Assembly (NCBI GenBank): GCA_022559845.1
Contig: CM040126.1
Coordinates: 138,144,064-138,208,063 of the forward strand
Source: Amorphophallus konjac
Taxonomy: Eukaryota > Streptophyta > Magnoliopsida > Alismatales > Araceae
DNA: 64,000 nucleotides
Direction: 5' to 3'
Below the pieces are notes generated by a model. That model was not told the DNA's origin. It did not search any database and worked only from the letters and a program-made list of their open reading frames with translations. Positions 23,435-34,749 of the stretch are shown piece after piece; the first letter of the stretch is position 1; each line of letters opens with the position of its first letter. Both the position numbers and the translations under genes were made by a program.

Positions 23435-25350
23435 TTATGGAGGATCTGGCTGGTCTGGTGCATTCTTGGCAATGCTCAGGGTTTCTGCAATGACTTCTCG
23501 AAGCCTCAGAGTTGCCATAGAGTTCCCCTCAACATCAATCTGCTCCCACTGGATCAGTTCTTGGATTAAGTGCTGGACCTCCTTGCAGGATTCGATCACG
23601 TTACAGATTCTGGCATGGAATGGGCAATACTGGGGGTGACTGAAGTCCCATTGACTGTAATCTGCTGGTAGCTTGCGTGCCATGATTTGCCGTCTCTGGA
23701 CGAGGACATCAAAGAGTCACCTGGTCCTTTCTCTTGGAAGGAGAGAGGTGTGTGGTCATGCTAGGGTCTCCACCCCGGATATCACAGTGAGCACTCATCT
23801 TGGCTGGTGTTGGGCTCCTCTACTTTAGTGTCAGAGAGAGAGAATGCGGCCATCATGTGAATCACATTGGCTAAATAGTGAATCACACGTGCCATCTTGG
23901 CGGGTCTGGACCACGCATGTTGCTGCGGAGGATCAATGAGACCGCTCTTCATTTTGATGAGGCCGTCTCTAATCAGCTTCTGTGCCTGAGTCTTGAAGAT
24001 GTAGCAATATTCAAGTGGATGACCTAACATGCGATGATATGGGCAATAGCTAGGGTCATCAGCTTTCTGGGCATCATCTAGCTTGTGAACTTCAGGCAGC
24101 TCGATAATCTTCTAGGCCATGCAGAGGTCGAAGAGCATCTTCGTATGTTCCTTCTTGAAGGAGAATGGCATCTTCATACACTTTGAAAAAGAAAGAGCGG
24201 CTGGCTTGTATTCTGACTTTTTGCCAAAGCCACTTGACTCACCTTCCTTGCTGGCTTTGGCAGTGGGGGTGAATTCAATAGTGTTCACCTCTTTACCGGG
24301 TTGGCATTCTCGCGTCTGTTTTCCCTTAGCTGAAGTATAGCTCGGGTTATCGGTGAGGAACATCTCTATTTCGGCGACTGCCGAGTTGAGCTGGTCGAAG
24401 CCTTTAATATTGGTGTTGAGAAGCTTTTTGCCGACCTCAGCTACCAAGCCTTTGCGGCATATAGTAATGGCATCCTCTTGGACTGGTGGGTTGATGCACC
24501 TCATACTGAGGTCTCGCCATCTCTTGATGAAGTCAAGGGCACTCTCGCCCTTCTTCTGCCGGAGAGAGCAAAGTTCTACCAGGGAGATCTTGCGCTCAGC
24601 CGTCTAGAAGCGGCCGAGGAATTTCTTCTGGATATCTGCCCAGTCGATCACAAAGTTAGGCTTCAGGCGGGAATACCATTGGAAGGTAGTTACTGTGAGC
24701 GAGGTGGCGAAGTAGAGGAGGTGGTATGACTCGTCCAATGCTAGCTCACCCATGGCCGTGATGTAGTAGGCCAAGTGTTCATGCGGAGACCCTTGCCCGT
24801 CGAATTTCTACAGCTTCGGGGGCTTGGCATACTCTGGGGGAAGCTTTTTTAATTGGTGATGCAGTGGGTATAGTACACGGTAGAGATCTACAGTGGTGAC
24901 CCCTTCCCCATGTTGGGCGAGCTTCATCTCGATAATCCGCTCGATCATCTGTCATTGTGCCATGAGGTTTTCTAGCACTGGCGTATTGGATGCTCGTGAA
25001 TAAGCTTCCATTGGAGGCATGCCAAACCTGGCTGCTGTCGGGGTTCTAGCTGTTGTTGCTGAGGCGTTGGCACCATTGTGCCCAGCTGGTAGTGCTGGTG
25101 CTTCGGTCGGAGGCCTAGTAGGTTGTTAAGGGTGAAGCTCTTGCTCCTAAAGAAGGTCTTGCAGGAGGGTCTTCAAGCGTTTATTCTCCCTCATGAGAGT
25201 CTCAAGATTCACCTCTTGTCCCTCATTTGCCGGCAGATTATTGTTGACTGGATCCGCGTTAGCAGGACTGGCACGGTCCTCAGCTAGAGCCTCGTTAGTG
25301 CGTTCTGATGCCTGTGGTCCTGCAGAATTGCCAATGTGACTTGGCGGCAC
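23435..25350 (-). pseudogene. gag: Gag of the Tat element
   Basis: Capsid-type Gag. The frame 25147-25350 ends in a short coiled coil (NLETLMRENKRLKTLLQDLL). The retrotransposon-gag core is at about 24480-24960 and reads ERKISLVELCSLRQKKGES and LDFIKRWRDLSMRCINPP, with an in-frame TAG at about 24605 just before it. The frame 24112-24504 continues past the core; 23782-24030 (MLGHPLEYCYIFKTQAQKLI) and 23435-23683 (QYCPFHARICNVIESCKEVQ) carry His/Cys-containing segments usual after Tat capsids. Frames are broken at several points. Confidence 0.8.
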
Positions 25351-26186
25351 CGGGGGTTGAGCTTGAGGGTGAGGCCTCCTAAGCTAGGCTAGGGGCTAGT
25401 TTAGGTCATCGGACTGGGTCTTGGGTTGGTGGCCGGTGGCATAACACGCGAACACCCGAACCACCTCATTAATGAGTCGAACTGTCTGCTTCTTCTGGGG
25501 ATGCTTCTCGGAGCAGGCTGGTGCCCCCAGTCTATCAAAGATTGAGGTCCTCGGGGTGGATCCTCCGTCGCGAGATCGGAGTTGACCCGAGAGGAGCTTG
25601 AGGCTGGCTGCTGGCGGAGCCAGATACGATCCCCTCTTTGCTTTAGCCTAGTACGGTAGGCAGGGCTGGGTGGCTGAACACCTCCGGACTGGGCCGATGA
25701 AAATCCATCGATGTCTCGAGTGATGTGCGCCCAGACGTACGAAGGGAATTCTTGGTATGTGCCCTTCAAACAGCTTGAGCCTCCTCCGGGGTAACCCATA
25801 TTCTTCTTAGGCTATGTTGTTGTCCTCCCTTGTCGCTATTCTTTCAACTAAACTTGGGATTCTGGGTGCCGGACTGGTGTAGATGCCCCCGGTTGGTTGC
25901 CGAGGCACCAACTTCTTTTAATTCCGCTTTATCTTCTTGCGTTCGTTGCAGGAGGCTAAAGCGGTTGGCCGTGGGGATTGTAGACACGGTCCGATCTAGG
26001 GGTACGATCTGTTCGCCTCCATTAAGGCGAATCCTCAAGTCACTGACGAGGATGGTCTTGCCGAAATTGCTGATTGTAGTAGCGGGTCGCCTGCCTCTGC
26101 GTCCACGTTTTCTTGGGAGCCGGAGAGGACCCTACTCCAAGCTGGTAAACGGAGAAGACCTGATCTACTGTCGTCGGCAGTGTAAA
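25351..26186 (-). pseudogene. N-terminal gag/leader part of the Tat element
   Basis: Frames at 25401-25799 and 25844-26038 on the minus strand are rich in Ser, Pro and Arg and continue the direction of gag, but I recognise no domain in them. The stretch is cut at 26187 by the plus-strand array; its continuation is at 45967. Confidence 0.45.
26182..26186. other. Target-site duplication GTAAA, left copy
   Basis: GTAAA immediately precedes LTR A (TGTAACACC) and is repeated at 45962-45966 directly after LTR C. This indicates that the three-LTR block occupies a single insertion site. Confidence 0.85.
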
Positions 26187-29100
26187 TGTAACACCCCAGT
26201 CAATTAATAAAGGTTGAAATTAAAGTATAAAATATATACGGATATGAAAAATAAGGGAAAAGAAATAGATGGAATTTTGTTATGAATTAAGTCATAGATT
26301 TGATTAAAATATGGAACTTGATAAAAAAAATTCATGTGAATAAATGAAAATGAACAAAAGGAAATAAAATAAATTAGTAAAATAAAAGAAGGAATAATTT
26401 ATTTAAGACCCGTCTAAAAGTCAGGCCGACCTGTTGAAAATGTCAAAAATAATTATATTCTGAATTAATTTACCATTTAATGACTTCAATAATCTTCCAT
26501 AACTAAATGACACTATAATAATTAATTATTTTGAAAGTGGCCAAAGTATATAAATAAGAAGGAATAATTATTTTGCTACAAGGATAATTTAATATTTTGA
26601 TGTACAATCATTTTTATGGCAATATGACAATAAATTAGATTTAATTGAATTCCACTCTTAGGCCCAATTTCGACCACTTTATAAAAATATGAAAAAATTA
26701 TATTCTTGTAGAAGATGGAATGCTTAACAAATTTGTTAACTAGGCTGAGCCCAAATTAAAATTTGATTAAGCTTGAATCAACGGTTTTCAGGTAAAACTC
26801 AGAGTTTTGGGTAGAATAAGCTTAATCGATCAAATTCGAACTCAAATCGAGCCCAATTAAGCCCAATCCCCTCTATTTCCCTATGAAAACCCTAGCCAAA
26901 TTTTGAAGATAAACTCGCTGAATTCGTCAAACGAGAACATCGCGCGGTGGACACTTCCCATCGATCCCCAAGCCCACACATGACTCCTTCTTCGACCCTA
27001 GCTCTATAAATCAATGCCCAACACTCACGAGAACCCTGTTTGGCTGTGGCAGCACCTGGTGAGGGCGATCGAGGGCGTGGTGCTTCGAGGAAGAGGGCGT
27101 CTCCATCTAGGGTTCCTTCGTCGTTCATTCTATTTCCGCGTTAAAAAGGTAGGTGTCTCTCAGGCCACACTCTAATTAATGCATGTCACCTAGTTTGTCT
27201 TTGTGTCTTCTTTCCAATGATACCAGATTGCCCAACTTTGTTCTCTATATCGATCGTATTATTCATTTTACATGAGGGTATGTTGCATTTTATTGTCTCC
27301 CATTCATGCCCGATTATGGGAGGTCACTCTCAGGCAAAAGTCTAATTAATGCATATCATGCGGTTCGTCTTCAAATGATCTTTCTATTGATAAAAGTTTC
27401 CCAAATTTTTGTGCACTATGTCGATTGTATTGGGCGTTTTAATTAAGGTGTGTCTGGCTCGCCAACGTTCGGGCTCGGAACCAGACTGCAGTCAACCAGA
27501 AATCGTGTTGAAGCTGTGGCCTCGCGACAAATCGCGTTCTGGAGGATGATTTCAAATTCTAAATTTTGTGATTTTGAATGCGTCAATGTCCTCGACGCAT
27601 CCTTTTATATGCATCCTTTCATTTTGACGTCTTCATTAGATGTAAATTAGTTTATTTTATAATTATTCGACGTTAATTAGTGACCACGTCCCGGCCGTCG
27701 GACGCCTTCTTTTATACATGTCTGTCATCTTGGACGCCTTCATTCTTTATTTTCAAAAAAAAATACATATATACAAATTTTTTATAGTCGTGGTTTTCTG
27801 TGGACGGCTTTAGCCTGATAGCGGCTCATTCGAAACCGCGTTAGTACCCGATTCCAATAAAAATCTCAGTTTGTCTTCCGGCGTGTTATGCTCTGTGTGC
27901 ATGGTTATACAGCATGTTCTTAGGGTTGTTTAGGTCAAATAACACACGATTAATTAGGACATGAAATAATTAATCTAAGTTAGTTATCTTCATATTGATT
28001 CCTCATGAATGTCATCTTCTCATCATTTCATGCCTGGAAAAAAGAGTAGAATAATCTGGAAATTATTGAATGGTTCTACTAGTAACATGATTCTTATGGC
28101 TCATTACTTCATCCTTGTGAATCTGTACTTGCTAGAATTGATTGAAGGTCATGCCACTCTGGTGGTGGTGACTTACCGTTTCACACCCGTTTCTGCGTTT
28201 TGCACTTAATTCTTATGGTAGTTGGGACTCTCCGCCAGATACTTCTTCCGTCGGACTAGGACCACTATGACGAGGCCTCCGTAAGAGTCCACGAGCCTGG
28301 GATTCCCACTAGGACACCGAGCAGGTTGTACCACCAAATCATGAACCCATTGTAAGTTACCATGGGTGGAACAAGGCTCTATCCAAGTTCTACCGAATTT
28401 CTGCCTGATTTATGGACTCGGCTCTGCCGTGACCGCTTCTCTATAGTACCGGTCGTTCCTCAACCGCGTTATTTTTAACTTGTGTGACCGGCTTTAGAGG
28501 GGTCCTGGGTCCCAGACTCCTTCTTTTAAAGGTGTCAGCCATTCCTGACGCGTCCTTTCTTTGACCCGACTCAGTCTAGTCGGCTTCGGCCTAACCCACA
28601 TAGCCGCAGTTCTCCTGAGACCACCTCTCATAGTAGCGGTTTTGCCATGACCGCATCTTCTAATTTTACCTAGTTTTCATATGTTAGACCAATATAGCCT
28701 CTTCAGGCTATGGGACTTCAAGATTATGACCTTTTATTGGGTCTTGTGAATTTTATCCATTCCATGTCCTTCTTGAAGTCATTTTTCTCTCTATTAATGA
28801 GCTTATTGTTTGGAATATCAAGAAATCGATAGTCCTACATGTATCGCCTTGATTACATAGCTTGACCGTGGAACTCTTGGCCATTAAATACTGTGGATGT
28901 CTAGATTTTGTGAGATCTCTGATCCAACCCTCAATGCCAACGCACCATAAGGGCCTGGTCTGGTCATGGGGAGAGCGCCTGAAAAGTTCTAGTGCCATGG
29001 GAGTTGTGATGACATGGGGAGGCATTGTCCTGAAGTACTATCTAGCGTGTTGAGTCTACGACATTCCACATCCTCGTGAAACTTTGATATACATACGTGA

Positions 29101-29722
29101 AGTTCGTGAAGTACTTGCTTGACTTGACTCGATAAATGGCCATTCACATGAAGATTTTAGTTACTTTCTCTTGATATCTCTACTTGCAATATCTCAATTC
29201 CATTTACTTGTCAATTATCTTTATGTTCATACTGTTTACTTAGTATGCTTTATTTGTGTTTTACGCGTCATTCATGCATATTAATGTAATGGCTAATTAC
29301 TTAAATTCTGCCTGACGATAGAGTATAAATCCTACTGAGCTTCTTGCTCACTCCCTACTTTAACATTCTTCATGTAATTCGGTGATCGACACGTATGAAA
29401 TTGGGAATGGGCCAGTGTGATCAAGTGAACCTGGAACTTAGAGACCTGAGTCGTCTTTCTTTATTTGTTTGAGTGTAGTTAGTGCAGTGAGTTGTGTTCA
29501 TTTCCCTTTTCTTTGTTTCTTTTATTGAGTCCATTATTGTAAGTCGAGTCAAATTTGTAATTTAAAATTTCGATATCAATAAAATTATTATTTTGTTACA
29601 TATGGCCACTTTGTATCATTGGTGTTATCCTTATATGTCGATTTTTGCTGCTCTGATTGACATGACTGTTTCGCTGCCACATTCCGAGCATGCCTTTCGC
29701 TGCTATCGGTTCGGGCGTGACA
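26187..29722 (+). repeat. LTR A (3536 bp)
   Basis: Starts TGTAACACCC and ends GGGCGTGACA. It contains the conserved TATA box at 27005-27011, followed downstream by AAAAAGGTAGGTGTCTCTC (about 27143), which resembles a 5' splice site in the leader. AT-rich U3, then mixed R/U5 with repeated motifs around GACGCCTT and ACCGC. No coding frame is credible. Confidence 0.9.
27005..27011 (+). promoter_or_regulatory. TATA box of LTR A
   Basis: TATAAAT in the context GCTCTATAAATCAATGCC, kept in LTR B (31297-31305, TATATAAAT) and LTR C (43257-43263). Conservation between copies and position between AT-rich U3 and the leader support it. Confidence 0.6.
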
Positions 29723-29726
29723 GAAG

Positions 29727-29739
29727 TGGTATCAGAGCC
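29727..29739 (+). other. Primer-binding site after LTR A
   Basis: TGGTATCAGAGCC four bases downstream of the LTR A end, complementary to initiator tRNA-Met. Repeated at 34036-34048 after LTR B. Confidence 0.9.
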
Positions 29740-29955
29740 TTGGTTGTTTAAGCCCTAGGTTCTTGTCCTTAATCAAAGGTTACCCCAAGTAATAGGTCGT
29801 ATAATCCGTGTCATCCCTTCGTGTCACCTGGTGAGATTGGGTAGTGTCTCGAGTTAAGTAATAAAACATGTACACGACTATGGTAGTGTGACGCATAAGG
29901 GTAATAAGATTATTAACCTTATATTTATTTTGCATGAATCTAAGCTTCTTTTGAA

Positions 29956-30297
29956 ATGAAAGCGAGAGGGTCCGCGAGTAAGTTAAGGCCCGATTTTGTT
30001 AGAGGATGGGGAGTCCGTCGTAAAGAGTTTCGATGTAATAAAAAGAGAGGGAATAACATGTCACAAAAGAAATGGTCTTATTGTCACAAATTAGGTCATC
30101 GAGCCAGAGAGTGCTGGAGGAAGCATGGAGCGTGTCTTCGTTGCGGAAGTATGGACCATAGAATGGTTAGTTGCCCTAAACTACCCCCGCAAGTTAAAAT
30201 TAAAGATGGATCGGAACCGATATCGAAGGAGCCCCAACCTGTTATGGAAGAAGAAATTATAGGAGGTATCGTATCCCTCAACCTTAACCAAAGTTAG
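29956..30297 (+). pseudogene. gag: Gag nucleocapsid remnant, internal region A
   Basis: 113-codon open frame with a basic N-terminus and two zinc-knuckle positions, WSYCHKLGHRAREC and CLRCGSMDHRMVSC, followed by PKLPPQ. This is the nucleocapsid end of a chromovirus Gag; the capsid part is absent. In the first knuckle the leading Cys is Trp (TGG); the copy in internal region B still has TGT there. It is the only coding trace in the 712-bp internal region, between PBS (29727) and polypurine tract (30423). A functional small RNA-binding protein is conceivable, but the lost Cys and the absence of other Gag parts favour a relic. Confidence 0.75.
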
Positions 30298-30422
30298 TTC
30301 TTTTTTTTCATTCCGCTAGATTTATGGATTAACATCTTATTTTGAACAATTATCGATAAGGACAATCTTAGATAAATTATTTGAAAAAAATGATCGGTGA
30401 ATTTGGGGATCAAATTCCTTAA

Positions 30423-30434
30423 ACTGGGGGAAGG
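30423..30434 (+). other. Polypurine tract before LTR B
   Basis: ACTGGGGGAAGG directly precedes the TGTAACACC of LTR B. The corresponding sequence before LTR C is GTGGAGGAGAG (34733-34743). Confidence 0.8.
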
Positions 30435-33400
30435 TGTAACACCCCAGTCAATTAATAAAGGTTAAAATTAAAGTATAAAATATATACAGAATTGAAAAAT
30501 AAGGGAAAAGAAATAGATGGACTTTTGTTATGAATTAAGTCACAGATTTGCTTAAAATATGGAACTTGATAAAAAAAATTCGTGTGAATAAATGAAAATG
30601 AACAAAAGGAAAGAAAATAAATTAGCAAAATAAAGAAGGCATAATTTATTTAAGACCCGTCTAAAAGTCAGGCCGACCTATTGAAAATGTCAAAAATAAT
30701 TATATTCCGAATTAATTTACCATTTAATGACTTCAATAATCTTCCGTAGCTAAATGACACTATAATAATTAAATATTTTGAAAGTGGCCAAAGTATATAA
30801 ATAAGAAGGAATAATTATTTTGCTACAAGGATAATTTAATATTTTGAAGTACAACCATTTTTATGGCAATATGATAATAAATTAAATTTAATTAAATTCC
30901 ACTCTTAGGCCTAATTTTGACCAATTTATAAAAATATGGGAAAAATTATATTCTTGTAGAAGACGGAATGATTAGCAATTTGTTAACTAGGCCGTGCCCA
31001 AATTATAATTTGATTAAGCCCGAATCAAAGGTTTTCAGGTAAAACTTGGAATTTTGGGTAGAACGAGTTTAATCGATCAAATTCGAACTCAAATCAAGCC
31101 CAATTAAACCCAATCTGGACCCAATCGATAGGCCCTTGCTCGAAGCCCATTTCCCCTCTATTTCCCTATGAAAACCCTCACCCTAGCCACCGAATTTTGA
31201 AGATAAACTCGCTGAATTCATCAAATACGAACATCACGCACTGGACTCTTCCCATCGATCCCCAAGCTCACACACGACTCATCCTTCAACCATAGCTATA
31301 TAAATCAATGCCCAACACTCACGAGAACCCTATTTGGCCGTGGCAGCACATGGTGAGGGCGATCGAAGGCGTGGTTCTTCGAGGAAGAGGGCGTCTCCAT
31401 CTAGGGTTCTATCATCGTCCATTCTATTCCCGTGTTAAAAAGGTAGGTGTCTCTCAGGCACACACTAATTAATGCATGTCACCTAGTTTGTCTTCGTGTC
31501 CCCTTTCTAATGATACCAGATTGCCCAATTTTTATTCTCTATATCGATCGTATTAGTCATTTTATATTAGGGTATGTCAAATTTTTTTGTCTCCCATTCA
31601 TGCCCGGTTATGGGAGGTCTCTCTCAAGCAAAAGTCTAATTAATGCATATCATGTGGTTCATCTTCGAATGGTCTTTCTATTGATACAAGTTTCCCCAAT
31701 TTTCGTTCACTATGCCGATCATATTGGGCGTTTTAATTAAGGTGTGTCGGGCTCGCAGGCATTCAGGCTCAGAACCAGACCGCGATCAACCAGAAATCGC
31801 GTTGCAGTAGCGGCCTTGCGACAAACTGCGTTCTGGAGGCCGGTTTCAAATTTTGAATTTTGTGATTTTGAACACGTCAATGTCCTCGACGCGTCCATTT
31901 ATATGCGTCCTTCCGTCTTGACGCCTTCATTAGAAGTAAATTAGTTTATTTTATAATTATTCGACGTTAATCAGTGAACACGTCTAGGCCGTCAGACGCC
32001 TTCTTTTATACGTGTCTATCATCTTGGACAACTTCAATCTTTGTTTTCAAAAAAAATACATATATACAAAAATTTTATAGCAACAGTTTTCTGTGGATTG
32101 CTTTAGCCTAATAGCGGCTCATTCGAAACCGCGTTAGTACCCGGTTCCAGTAAAAATCTCAGTTTATCTTCTGGCGTGTTATGCTCTGTGTGCACGGTTA
32201 CACAGCATGTTCTTAGGGTTGTTTAGGTCAAATAACACATTGTTAATTAGGACATATGAAATAATTAATCTAAGTTAGTTATCTTCATATTGATTCCTCC
32301 ATGAATGTCATCTTCTCATCATTTCATGCCTGGGAAAAAGAGTAGAATAATCTGGAAATTATTAAATGGTTCTGCTAGTAACATGATTCTTATGGCTCAT
32401 TACTTCATCCTTGTGAATCTTTACATGCTAGAATTTATTGAAGGTCATGCCACTCCGCTGGTGGTGACTTACCGTTTCACTCCCGTTTTTCACGTTTCAC
32501 ACTTAATTCTTATGGTAGTTGGGACTCTCCGCCGGATACTCCTTCCGTTGAACTAGGATCACTATCACGAGGCCTCCGTAAGACTCTGCGACCTTGGGAT
32601 TCCCACTAGGATGCAAAGCAAGTTGTACCACCAAAGCCTGAACCCTTGGAAGTTACCTGGGGTGGAACAAGGCTCTGTCCAAGTTCTACTGAATTTCTGC
32701 CCAATTTATGGACTTGGATCTGCTATGACAGCTTCTCTATAGTAGTGGCTGTTTCTCAACCGCATTATTTTGAACTTGTGTGATCGGCATTAGAGGTGTC
32801 CTGGGTCCCAGACGCCTTCTTTTAAAGGCGTCAGCCGTTCCTGACGCGTCCTTTCTTCGACCTGACTCAGTCGAGTCGGCTTTAGTCCAACCCACATGGC
32901 CGCGGTCCTCCTGAGACCGCCTCTCATAGTAGCGGTTTTGCCTTGACCGCATCTTCTAATTTTTCATGGTTTTAGTATGTTAGACCAATATAGCCTCTTC
33001 AGGCTATGGTACTTCAAGATTATGACCTTTTATTGGGTCTTGTGAATTTTATCCATTCCATATCCTTCTTGAAGTAATTTTCTCTCTCGATTAATGAGCT
33101 TATTGTTTGGAATCTCAAGAAATCGATAGTCCTACACGCATTGCCTTGATTACATAGCTTGACCTTGGAACTCTTGGCCATTAAATACTGTGGATGTCTA
33201 GATTTCGTGGGATCTCTGATACAACCCTCAATGCCAATGCACCATAAGGGCCCGATCTGGTCCTGGGGAGAGCGCTCGAAAAGTTCTAGTGCCCATGGGA
33301 GTTGTGATGACATGGGGAGGCATTGCCCCAAAGTACTATCTAGCGTGTTGAGTCTACGACATTCCACATCCTCATGAAACTTTGATATACATGCGTGAAT

Positions 33401-34031
33401 TTCGTGAAGTACTTGCTTGACTTGACTTGACTTGACTCGATAAATGGTCATTCACATGAAGATTTTAGTTACTTGCTCTTGATATCTCTACTTGCAATAT
33501 CTCAATTCCATTTACTTGTCAATTATCTTTATGTTCATACTATTTACTTAGTCCGCTTTATTCGTGTTTTACGCATCATTCATGCATATTCATGTAATGG
33601 CTAATTACTTAAATTCTGCCCGGCGATAGAGTATAAATCCTATTGAGCTTCTTGCTCACTGCCTACTTTAACATTTTTTAGGTAATTCGGTGATCGATGC
33701 TTATGAAATTGGGAACGGGCCAGTGTGATCAAGTGAACCTGGAGCTTAGAGGCCTGAGTCGTCTTTCTTTATTTGCTTAACTCTAGTTAGTGCAGTGAGT
33801 TGTGTTCATTTCCCTTTTCTTTGTTTCTTTTATTGAGTCCATTATTGTAAGTCTAGTCAAATTTGTAATTTAAAATTTCGATATCAATAAAATTATTATT
33901 TTGTTACATAGGGCCTCTTCGTATCATTGGTGTTATCCTTATGTGTCGATTTTTGCTGCTCTGATTGACATGACTATTTCGCAGCCACGTTCCGAGCATG
34001 TCTTCCATTGCTATCGATTCGGGACATGACA
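30435..34031 (+). repeat. LTR B (3597 bp)
   Basis: Full-length second LTR, from TGTAACACCC to GGACATGACA. Longer than LTR A mainly because it keeps a block near 31110-31160 (CCCAATCGATAGGCCCTTGC) that LTR A lacks and LTR C has. TATA at 31297-31305. Non-coding. Confidence 0.9.
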
Positions 34032-34263
34032 GAAGTGGTATCAGAGCCTAGGTTGCTTAAGTCCTAGGTTCTTATCAATAAGCATATGTTACCCTAAGTA
34101 ATAGGTCGCATAATCCGTGTCATCCCTTCGTGTCTCCTGGTGAGATTGGCTGGTGTCTCGGGTTATGTAATAAAACATGTACAAGACTACGGTAGTGCGA
34201 CGCGTAAGGGTAATAAGATTATTAACCTTATATTTATTTTGCAGGAATCTACGCTTCTTTTGA

Positions 34264-34606
34264 AAGGAAAGCGAGAGGGTCTGCGAGTAAGTTAAGGCCG
34301 GATTTTGTTAGAGGATGGCGAGTCCATCGTAAATAGTTTCGAAGTAATAAAAAGAGAAGGAATAACCTGTCGCAAAAGAAATGTTCTTATTGTCACAAAT
34401 TAGGTCATCGAGCCAGAGAGTGCTAGAGGAAGTATGGAGCGTGTCTTCGTTGTGGAAGTATGGACCATAGAATGGTTAGTTGCCCTAAACTACCCCCGCA
34501 AGCTAAAATTAAAGATGGATCGGAACCAATTTTGAAGGAGCCCCAACCTGTTATAGAAGAAGAAATTATAGGAGGTATCGTATCCCTCAACCTTAACCAT
34601 AGTTAG
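34264..34606 (+). pseudogene. gag: Gag nucleocapsid remnant, internal region B
   Basis: Homologous to 29956-30297, but the ATG is AGG and the codon after the first knuckle is TAG where copy A has TGG. The first knuckle keeps its leading Cys (CSYCHKLGH), and the second knuckle is intact. The two copies are therefore inactivated in different ways. Lies between PBS (34036) and polypurine tract (34733). Confidence 0.8.
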
Positions 34607-34743
34607 TTCTTTTTTCCATTCCGCTAGATTTATGAATTAACATGCTATTTTGAACAAGTATCGATAAGGACAATCTTAGATAAATTATTTGAAAAAAAAT
34701 GGTCGGTGAGTTTGGATACCAAATTCTTTAAAGTGGAGGAGAG

Positions 34744-34749
34744 TGTAAC
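34744..34749 (+). repeat. LTR C, first six bases (TGTAAC), left of the nested element
   Basis: The polypurine-like GGAGGAGAG is followed by TGTAAC and then by the foreign TGATGTGACACAACC. The LTR resumes at 42400 with ACCCCAGTCAATTAAT. Confidence 0.85.
34745..34749. other. Target-site duplication GTAAC, left copy
   Basis: GTAAC flanks the nested element at 34745-34749 and 42395-42399. Together with perfect LTR edges this shows an undisturbed insertion. Confidence 0.9.
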
